From: CAMEON01 sp045531965
GTDB lineage: Bacteria > Bacillota > Clostridia > Oscillospirales > CAG-272
Direction of reading: 5' to 3'
Length of the DNA: 17,663 nucleotides
Assembly (NCBI GenBank): GCA_045531965.1
Contig: JAZSFA010000152.1
Span: 1 to 17,663 of the forward strand
Of the stretch, positions 7,244-13,001 are shown in pieces. Position 1 is the stretch's first letter. Each line of letters begins with the position of its first letter. The notes beneath the pieces are model-generated. The model had not been told where the DNA came from, searched no databases, and saw only the letters and a program-made list of their open reading frames with translations. Both the position numbers and the translations under genes were made by a program.

Positions 7244-9697
7244 ATGGAAAAATACACTTTCAAAAAAGCCCGTCGTATCTTCTACCCCCTCACAGGGGTA
7301 GAGGCGGCGGAGAGAAATAAAGAAGCTGTTAATCATTATTGTTTCTATACCGTTTTTGAGCCGGTTGACTATTTTAGTGAGGCTGTTTTTGCCCTGACAG
7401 GACGTAACATGTACCGCCTGTACATCAACGGTCAACTCGTTATGCACGGCCCTGCACGTACCGCTCACGGCTACGCTCGTGTAGACGAGGTAGACGTAAC
7501 CCCCTATTTATTGGACGATGGCATCAACCATATAGCTGTGGAGGTCATGGTCTACGGCGACGTATACGGTGGTTACTCCAACGACTCCACCTTGGAACCT
7601 GGTATGTTCATCGGCGAGCTGACAGTGGACGGCGACGTGGTCTGCGCCACCGGTTCGAACGATTGGCAGGTCTTGCGTCTTGCCGCTCGTGCCCCCCACG
7701 CCCAGCGAATTTCTCACAGCCGCGAGGCCGCCGAGGTCTATTTCCTCGACGATGAATACTATGCTTGGGCAATAGGACGCGCTGACTTTGTGCCGGCTGT
7801 CCCCATGGACGAAGCAGATGCTCCCACGTATCTGACACATGAGGCTTTGCAACCCACATTGCAGGAATATCCCATCACACAGCTTGTGGAATACGGCTCC
7901 TGCTTTATTGAAAAAGACATGCCCTTGACGACCTTGTTCTACGAGAAACATTCTCCTTACTACGCTACTCTCCCCGAGCACCCTTTGGAGGACTGCCGAC
8001 GCACCGTTGAACGTGCTTTTAACGGTATCAGTGTCCTGCGTTCAAGAAAAGAATCCCTTTTCCTGGATGGCGAAGGGGATAAATTCGTCCTTTTTGACGG
8101 CGGTGAGAGCCGCGTAGGCTTTATCAATCTTGCGTTTGAATGCGCTCACGACGGCATCGTGGACATTGTCCACAGCGAGCTGTTGAATTTGAATGGTTCC
8201 ATCCCCTACTACCACGACGTTGTGACAAGACTCCACGTCAGCGGTGGCATGAGGCAGGTATTTGTCACCATGGAGCCCTGCCTTGCACGGTATATCAAGC
8301 TTTATTTCCGCGGGACGGGAGATGTCAGCCTTGGGCATCTTTCCATGCTTGATTACGCCTACCCCGACGAGATGCGCTCGGGTTTCCAATGCTCGAACGA
8401 CAATATCAACCGTCTCTACAACGCCGCCAAGAAGACCCTCATTCTCAATACCATGGATATTTTCATGGATTGTCCCGAGCGTGAGCGGGGGGGCTGGCTC
8501 TGCGACTCGCTGTGGACGGCACGGGCGGCACAAATGATGCTGTCCGACACCCGTGTGGAGAAAGAGTTTATTGAAAACTTCCTTCTGACCCCCGCCGAGG
8601 GAATGTTCCACGGCTTCTTCCCCGAGGTCTATCCGGGAAATAAGCCTGACTTCAGGGCTATGACGGGTATCACCACCTGGACCTTCTGGCTCATGTGTGA
8701 GCTGGTGGAATATGTAGAGCGGACGGGTGATTTCGAATTTCGCGATGAGTATGCTGACCGTGTGGCGGCCTTTGTCAAGGGTAGCTTTGATTTCATTGGT
8801 CAAAGCGGGCTTTTGGAAAATTTGCCTTGGCTGTTCATTGACTGGTCTATGTCCAACGGGAGCGAGTATCAACAGCCCATCTCTACCCCTGCCAACGCGC
8901 TGTACGCTTATATGCTGACGGGACTTGGGCGGCTATACAGACGTGCCGATTGGATCGAGTTGGGTGAAAAAATGAGAAGCATCCTCCGCGATGCCATTCT
9001 GGCGGAAAACGAGCTGGGACTTGCGTCCCTCACCACCTTCCCCGACAGTTTTGAGCTGGGTGGCGACGGCAGACTTCACGGGCGTGGTAAGACCTCCGAA
9101 TCCGGCATGGCCACGGCTTTATGGGCAGGTCTGTTCCTTCCCGGCGAGGCACCTCTCATGGAGGAAGCGGTGATCAACCGCATGGGACCCGCGCCCACAT
9201 ACGCGACCGACCCCATGATCGGTAAGAGCCAGCTTTTCATTGGTCTTTGCATCCGTCTTGATCTCTTGACCCGCATGGGTGCGTACGACAAAATGTATCA
9301 GGATATGCTGGCGATCTACGAGCCTCAGCTCCGTGAAGGACCGGGGACGCTGTGGGAAAATCAGATCATTGATACTTCCTCACGATGCCACGGCTTTACC
9401 GCGCACGCGGGCGTCCACCTCATGCGTGACGTGTTGGGCATCGGGTTCCCTCTCTACGGCGAGGATGGATCCAAGCGTATCACCATTGCCCCCCACGTAG
9501 AAGGGCTGCGCTGGGCACGCGGTACGGTAGAGCTTACCGAGGGTACCGTGTCGGTGTTTTGGAAATATGACGGCAAGCGTTTTACCCTGCAAGTCTGCGT
9601 TCCCCACGGATTTGAAGCTAATGTGATTCTTCCCCCGGAAGTTAAGACTTTGGATCAAAGCATGATAGATATCCAGATGCAGACTCAGATTCAATAA
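7244..9697 (+). CDS. Divergent GH78-like alpha-L-rhamnosidase family protein
   Basis: 817 residues, no signal peptide. The start ATG lies 10 bases after the upstream stop, with a weak AAGG near the stop, so coupled translation is likely. Order of domains: N-terminal jelly roll (about 35-150, MYRLYINGQLVMHGPAR), a concanavalin-like region (about 270-375, LFDGGESRVGFI and CLARYIKLYF), a six-hairpin barrel (about 385-740) and a C-terminal beta domain (about 745-805, GTVSVFWKYDGKRFTLQV). The catalytic-motif counterpart reads DCPERERGGWLCDS, with D409, E414 and D421 in the spacing of Bacillus RhaB, and E705 in GTLWEN is the candidate base. The usual LGW(T/G)GD is replaced by GGWLCD, so specificity may differ from the first enzyme. 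Low similarity to its neighbour argues against a recent duplication. Family call good; substrate unknown. Confidence 0.88.
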   Translation: MEKYTFKKARRIFYPLTGVEAAERNKEAVNHYCFYTVFEPVDYFSEAVFALTGRNMYRLYINGQLVMHGPARTAHGYARVDEVDVTPYLLDDGINHIAVEVMVYGDVYGGYSNDSTLEPGMFIGELTVDGDVVCATGSNDWQVLRLAARAPHAQRISHSREAAEVYFLDDEYYAWAIGRADFVPAVPMDEADAPTYLTHEALQPTLQEYPITQLVEYGSCFIEKDMPLTTLFYEKHSPYYATLPEHPLEDCRRTVERAFNGISVLRSRKESLFLDGEGDKFVLFDGGESRVGFINLAFECAHDGIVDIVHSELLNLNGSIPYYHDVVTRLHVSGGMRQVFVTMEPCLARYIKLYFRGTGDVSLGHLSMLDYAYPDEMRSGFQCSNDNINRLYNAAKKTLILNTMDIFMDCPERERGGWLCDSLWTARAAQMMLSDTRVEKEFIENFLLTPAEGMFHGFFPEVYPGNKPDFRAMTGITTWTFWLMCELVEYVERTGDFEFRDEYADRVAAFVKGSFDFIGQSGLLENLPWLFIDWSMSNGSEYQQPISTPANALYAYMLTGLGRLYRRADWIELGEKMRSILRDAILAENELGLASLTTFPDSFELGGDGRLHGRGKTSESGMATALWAGLFLPGEAPLMEEAVINRMGPAPTYATDPMIGKSQLFIGLCIRLDLLTRMGAYDKMYQDMLAIYEPQLREGPGTLWENQIIDTSSRCHGFTAHAGVHLMRDVLGIGFPLYGEDGSKRITIAPHVEGLRWARGTVELTEGTVSVFWKYDGKRFTLQVCVPHGFEANVILPPEVKTLDQSMIDIQMQTQIQ

Positions 9698-9700
9698 ATT

Positions 9701-9734
9701 AAAAAGGACTGTTCCTTCGAGAACAGTCCTTTTT
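9701..9734 (+). terminator. Intrinsic terminator of the rhamnosidase operon
   Basis: AAAAAGGACTGTTC (9701-9714) pairs perfectly with GAACAGTCCTTTTT (9721-9734) around a 6-base loop. The right arm provides the T-run. It begins 3 bases after the stop codon. Confidence 0.92.
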
Positions 9735-9740
9735 GATGAA

Positions 9741-9792
9741 CAAAAGGGACTCCTTCATACCTCTTGGGTATACAGAGTCCCTTTTGTTTTTT
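9741..9792. terminator. Second hairpin, terminator shared with rpmF
   Basis: CAAAAGGGACTC (9741-9752) pairs with GAGTCCCTTTTG (9775-9786); a smaller ATACC/GGGTAT hairpin sits in the loop. TTTTTT follows on the plus strand. On the minus strand the arm ends in CCCTTTTG, downstream of the rpmF stop. It can therefore back up the first terminator and end the yceD-rpmF transcript. Confidence 0.78.
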
Positions 9793-9810
9793 GCAAAGCA
9801 CGGATATGCA

Positions 9811-10005
9811 TTAAGCGTCCTGCTTAATGTCCAGAACCTTCTTGCCTGCGTAGAAACCGCAAACGGGGCAAACCTGATGATTCTTGATCATCTCGTTGCA
9901 CTCGGGGTTGGTACACTTGGAAAGACCGACAACAGTCAGCTTGGTGTTGTTGGATCTTCTGGTATTTCTGCGAGCCTTGGAAACTTTACGCTTTGGTACT
10001 GCCAT
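9811..10005 (-). CDS. rpmF: 50S ribosomal protein bL32
   Basis: 64 residues, starting MAVPKRKVSKARRNTRRSN, the canonical basic bL32 N-terminus that lies along 23S rRNA. The C-terminal half is a zinc ribbon with Cys31, Cys36, Cys46 and Cys49. The first pair is CX4C (CTNPEC) instead of the more common CX2C; the second is CPVC. A strong GGAGGAGG ribosome binding site precedes the ATG, as expected of a highly expressed gene. It follows yceD after a gap of 118 bases and ends at a hairpin. Confidence 0.97.
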   Translation of the reverse strand: MAVPKRKVSKARRNTRRSNNTKLTVVGLSKCTNPECNEMIKNHQVCPVCGFYAGKKVLDIKQDA

Positions 10006-10123
10006 TTTGCCACCTCCTCCTGGGCATTCCGAAACAAAGCAACCGCTCTGCTTCGTCTATCTGACCACCCAAATGGGTATCATTCTGTTTTGATTTTTGT
10101 CTTACATACACAAAAGACAGTCA

Positions 10124-10660
10124 TCATGACTTCCCGTCTTCATTTCCATCTTCTTCGTCGAAACGAAGAGATGCCAACACCGCCCAACGAGGATCGATCT
10201 CTTTGTCGGAACATCCGCATGAGCCTTCTCTTTTGGGCTTCCCGCATTTAGGACATAGTCCCGGGCAATCCTCAGAACACAAGAGACGCATGGGGAAGCT
10301 CAAAATCAAAGCTTCGCGAACCGCGTCATCAATATCCAAAAAACCGCCTTGGATGATCACAAACTCATCCACGTTGTCTTCTTCCTGTTCTTCGGTAAGC
10401 GTTCCTTCGGTCACCACAGTACGTTCAAAAGGCAGGACGTAGACATCGCTCACAGGATCAAGACAACGGGCGCACACGCCTCGATAAGGAATTTGGGCTG
10501 AAGCCTCCAGCCGCATATACCCGCCTCGATTGGTGATCTCTCCATTGACACGCGCCTGTTCAGGGAACTCAACGCCGCCCAAAGCTTCGGGATCAAGAAG
10601 AAAATCAATTTCAATCCGGTTGGTTTCCCCACGTAGCATGGGACGAAGATCCAGATGCAT
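10124..10660 (-). CDS. yceD: YceD/DUF177 family protein, 23S rRNA accumulation factor
   Basis: 178 residues from ATG 10658-10660 (MHLDLRPMLRG), with GAGGAG (10667-10672, reverse complement) 6 bases upstream. An ATG further up (10702) would lie upstream of the predicted transcription start and was rejected. YceD proteins are linked to 23S rRNA accumulation in bacteria and plants, and the gene commonly precedes rpmF. Seen here: CARC at residues 63-66 (C63, C66), a central acidic region (TEEQEEDNVDEF), and a cysteine-rich end (CSEDCPGLCPKCG and CGC) followed by DPRWAVLASL, the usual YceD C-terminal signature. The cysteines may bind a metal. It forms an operon with rpmF; the plsX gene that often follows in Bacillota is absent here. 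Confidence 0.93.
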   Translation of the reverse strand: MHLDLRPMLRGETNRIEIDFLLDPEALGGVEFPEQARVNGEITNRGGYMRLEASAQIPYRGVCARCLDPVSDVYVLPFERTVVTEGTLTEEQEEDNVDEFVIIQGGFLDIDDAVREALILSFPMRLLCSEDCPGLCPKCGKPKREGSCGCSDKEIDPRWAVLASLRFDEEDGNEDGKS

Positions 10661-10707
10661 GACTCTCTCCTCTCTGTCTGAAATGTGTGCAAAACACGAC
10701 AAGGATA

Positions 10708-10736
10708 ATTATACTCGATTTTCGTTCAAATGTCAA
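10708..10736 (-). promoter_or_regulatory. Consensus sigma-A promoter of yceD-rpmF
   Basis: Read on the minus strand: TTGACA (10731-10736), 17-base spacer, TATAAT (10708-10713). Both boxes match consensus exactly, as suits ribosomal protein expression. The leader to the yceD ATG is about 40 bases. Confidence 0.92.
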
Positions 10737-10873
10737 TAGTTTTTTGAAATTTTCTTGTTTTGGACTTCACTTTTTTCGTCGCTTTATGCCTCTTTTTTTA
10801 GTTATTTTGTTAATTTTCTAAGGTCTGTATACGGAAAACTACAGAAGGAGACTTAAAAAACTCCAAAAACCCA
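10737..10873. other. Non-coding part of the yceD/10969 divergent intergenic region
   Basis: AT-rich, with no convincing open reading frame. It holds a small inverted repeat, TCTGTA (10824-10829) and TACAGA (10840-10845), partly overlapping an orphan ribosome-binding-like AGAAGGAGA (10843-10851) that no start codon follows at useful distance. It may be a gene remnant or chance. Confidence 0.4.
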
Positions 10874-10902
10874 TTGACTTTCCCCTCCCTGTGTGGTATA
10901 AT
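10874..10902 (+). promoter_or_regulatory. Sigma-A-type promoter of the 10969 gene
   Basis: TTGACT (10874-10879), 17-base spacer, TATAAT (10897-10902) preceded by TGG. The predicted start is near 10909, leaving a leader of about 60 bases. Confidence 0.88.
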
Positions 10903-10918
10903 ATAATTTGAATATAAA

Positions 10919-10951
10919 TGTCAACATAGGCAAGCGTAAGAAATGTTAACA
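10919..10951 (+). promoter_or_regulatory. Imperfect inverted repeat in the 5' leader
   Basis: TGTCAACAT (10919-10927) and ATGTTAACA (10943-10951) pair at 8 of 9 positions around a 15-base loop. The right arm ends a few bases before the AGGAAGGAGA ribosome binding site. It could be an RNA hairpin or a DNA operator; its function is inference. Confidence 0.35.
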
Positions 10952-10968
10952 CAGGAAGGAGATTTACA

Positions 10969-11289
10969 ATGAGTGCGATTGATTCGTTGAACACAAGCAA
11001 CGCCCCTTTGGTAGGCGGAAAATACTTGATGTATAAAGATCGCCCTTTGGTTCGTGAAGGCGATACCATCTGCTATGGCGATATGACAGAAAAATATATT
11101 CTCGTGATGGAGATCATGAGTTATCAGGAAACCGAGGGAAAGAAACTGCCCGATCAAATTTTGGTTCAGGTCATTGAAAGTGAGAATCAAAGCAAGATCG
11201 TTCGCCAGGGATTCCACAAGGGTCTGTACAATGCGTTTGGCTACGGTCTTATCTGGCTGGAACATGCCTTAGCACAGGATCAACAATAA
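10969..11289 (+). CDS. Small soluble protein of unknown function
   Basis: 106 residues from ATG 10969, with a strong AGGAAGGAGA ribosome binding site. No signal peptide, membrane segment or cysteine pair. A notable core is YLMYKDRPLVREGDTICYGDMTEKYILVMEI, split here only by ordinary residues, which looks like a beta-rich segment. It is followed by a charged helix and an amphipathic end (GLYNAFGYGLIWLEHALA). From memory, similar small proteins with a KDRPLVR...YGDM pattern occur in other Clostridia, but I know of no assigned role. It has its own promoter and terminator, suggesting a separately controlled, well expressed gene. Confidence 0.82.
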   Translation: MSAIDSLNTSNAPLVGGKYLMYKDRPLVREGDTICYGDMTEKYILVMEIMSYQETEGKKLPDQILVQVIESENQSKIVRQGFHKGLYNAFGYGLIWLEHALAQDQQ

Positions 11290-11299
11290 ATAAGAGACA

Positions 11300-11340
11300 G
11301 GCAGATTGAACCCACTCACGGATCGATCTGCCATTTTTTT
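11300..11340 (+). terminator. Intrinsic terminator after the 10969 gene
   Basis: GGCAGAT (11300-11306) pairs with ATCTGCC (11326-11332) over a 19-base loop and is followed by A and seven T residues. The next gene starts 20 bases later with no separate promoter seen, so read-through may supply it. Confidence 0.8.
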
Positions 11341-11359
11341 CGAAAGAGGTTGCCATTAA

Positions 11360-12436
11360 ATGAAAGATCTTTTTGAGCATCGTTGCATGAAAGTTTTAAA
11401 AGAAGGACTGGACGCAGGTGCATTTCCTTCCGCTGCGGTCGCCGTGGGAGAACGGGATACCGTTTTTTTCACTGAAACCATGGGTGTGCGCCACAGTCAA
11501 ATTCTCCACAGTTTTGTCGATCAAAACACGCTGTACGATTTGGCTTCTTTGACCAAGCTGGTGTCTCCCACCATGATCTTCTTTCGGTTATGGGAAGAGG
11601 GGAAGCTTTTGCTAACCGATCCTTTGGCACGCTTTTTTACGGCGGAAGAGCTACAGAATGCCCCCAGCATGCGAAAAGACATCACTCTTTTTCATCTTTT
11701 AACGCACACCTCGGGTATTACACCTCATATGCCCTTATGGAAGGGTGAACATACACCCGACGACGCAATAAAAAACATCCTTGCATCTCAGCCCGTTTGC
11801 GCCCCCGGGGAGGAAGTCTACTATTCTTGCATGGGATATATCCTGCTCGGCAAGGTTTTGGAGCGCGTTACCGGAAAGACCTTAAAAGAGTTAGCCGAAA
11901 CCATGGTGTTTCAACCATTGGGCATGACAAATACGGGATATCTGCCCTCAAACCACAATGTGGCAGCCACCGAATATTCTCAACTTCGAGGCGACTATAT
12001 TTGTGGTGAGGTCCATGATGAAAACGCTCATTATTTGGGTGGTATATCGGCCAATGCCGGTGTTTTTTCCAACATTCAAGACATGACAAGGTTCGCCATC
12101 ATGCTGGCTTGCCGAGGCAAGATCGACGGTCAAAAATATCTTTCTCCCTGTGTTTTTGATGCAGCCATCAAAAACTACACCCCAAACAAAGCAGAAGCCC
12201 GAGGTCTTGGCTTCCAATTAAAGCCGCCCATCCCCGCCCTGTCTGCCATGGGAGATCTGATGGCGGAAGGAAGCTATGGTCACACGGGATTTACAGGCAC
12301 CTCCTTATATGTGGACGCCTCAAGCGGTCGTTGGGCTGTGCTCTTGACCAATGCCGTACATTATGGGCGAGACAAAACCGCCTTTTTCCGGTACCGAAGA
12401 CTTTTCCACAATGCCGTGATGTCGGACACTTTTTAA
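11360..12436 (+). CDS. Class C beta-lactamase/PBP-like serine hydrolase
   Basis: 358 residues from ATG 11360, with AGAGG upstream; no signal peptide, so probably cytoplasmic. The three family motifs are present: S63-L-T-K66 (nucleophile and general base, in LASLTKLVSP), Y155-S-C157 in the position of the usual YxN, and H308-T-G310 in place of KTG (YGHTGFTGT). Length and order match the beta-lactamase-related hydrolases (AmpC, esterase EstB, D-aminopeptidase). This large family rarely gives resistance; members act as peptidases or esterases on wall fragments or small amides and esters. Cys in place of the Asn of YSN is worth note. No promoter of its own is evident, so it may depend on read-through from the 10969 gene. 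A strong hairpin follows 31 bases after the stop. Confidence 0.92.
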   Translation: MKDLFEHRCMKVLKEGLDAGAFPSAAVAVGERDTVFFTETMGVRHSQILHSFVDQNTLYDLASLTKLVSPTMIFFRLWEEGKLLLTDPLARFFTAEELQNAPSMRKDITLFHLLTHTSGITPHMPLWKGEHTPDDAIKNILASQPVCAPGEEVYYSCMGYILLGKVLERVTGKTLKELAETMVFQPLGMTNTGYLPSNHNVAATEYSQLRGDYICGEVHDENAHYLGGISANAGVFSNIQDMTRFAIMLACRGKIDGQKYLSPCVFDAAIKNYTPNKAEARGLGFQLKPPIPALSAMGDLMAEGSYGHTGFTGTSLYVDASSGRWAVLLTNAVHYGRDKTAFFRYRRLFHNAVMSDTF

Positions 12437-12467
12437 TTACTATGATGTACTTCAAGCCCTAAATAAC

Positions 12468-12497
12468 AACAGCCGAAGGATATATCCTTCGGCTGTT
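12468..12497. terminator. Bidirectional terminator between convergent genes
   Basis: AACAGCCGAAGGA (12468-12480) pairs perfectly with TCCTTCGGCTGTT (12485-12497) over TATA. T-rich sequence follows on both strands, and it lies between the serine hydrolase gene and the minus-strand membrane protein gene. Confidence 0.92.
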
Positions 12498-12507
12498 TTC
12501 ATAGATA

Positions 12508-12834
12508 TCAATGTTTTTTTCCGCGGAGATTGCTCCAATCAATACGGTTGACAATGGCAATCACAATGATGATAGCCACCAGGGCTGTGAACCACGTCAT
12601 AATTTGCGTAATGATCGCTTCTGTGCCGAAAGCCATTTTGCATGCGAGCCACAAACAGATCTCCGCACCACACACACACAAGATCTTCATAAAGCGGTGC
12701 TTAAAGAAGAAAATCAAAACGATCAGAAGACAACATATGATCAACTCTGTAATCAACGTCCCGAGAGAAAAACCCTCGGCGAGAATAGAGCGAGACATCT
12801 CTTGATTAAATAAAGCACAAGCTAGCTGAAGCAT
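12508..12834 (-). CDS. Small three-helix membrane protein of unknown function
   Basis: 108 residues from ATG 12832-12834. GGGAGGT (12841-12847, reverse complement) lies 6 bases upstream, which rules out the in-frame ATG at 12849. There are three hydrophobic segments (about 24-45, TLITELIICCLLIVLIFFF; 50-67, ILCVCGAEICLWLACKMAF; 76-97, MTWFTALVAIIIVIAIV), with several cysteines in the first two. The C-terminus is basic (RIDWSNLRGKKH). No family recognised. It has its own promoter and shares the terminator with the convergent hydrolase gene. Confidence 0.75.
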   Translation of the reverse strand: MLQLACALFNQEMSRSILAEGFSLGTLITELIICCLLIVLIFFFKHRFMKILCVCGAEICLWLACKMAFGTEAIITQIMTWFTALVAIIIVIAIVNRIDWSNLRGKKH

Positions 12835-12901
12835 ATGTACACCTCCCATGATAACGCGGGCAGGACGGAACTTTTAGAACCATCTTCCTTAGATATTACT
12901 C

Positions 12902-12930
12902 ATTATACCGCAAAATTCGGATTTTGTCAC
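12902..12930 (-). promoter_or_regulatory. Sigma-A-type promoter of the 12508-12834 gene
   Basis: Read on the minus strand: GTGACA (12925-12930), 17-base spacer, TATAAT (12902-12907). Five of six -35 bases match consensus; there is no TGn extension. Confidence 0.78.
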
Positions 12931-13001
12931 GCATTATTTTGTTACTTTTCAAAAAAGCAGAAATTTTGTATATTTGCACAAACCAAGCGCATTCAAAATG
13001 G

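Noticed and set aside
8042..8872. Minus-strand open reading frame of 276 codons inside the second rhamnosidase gene
   Set aside because: It overlaps the conserved catalytic region of the GH78 gene and has no recognisable protein features.
12835..13001. Terminator for the GH2 gene
   Set aside because: I found no GC-rich hairpin with a T-run downstream of its stop; only the promoter of the next minus-strand gene is supported.
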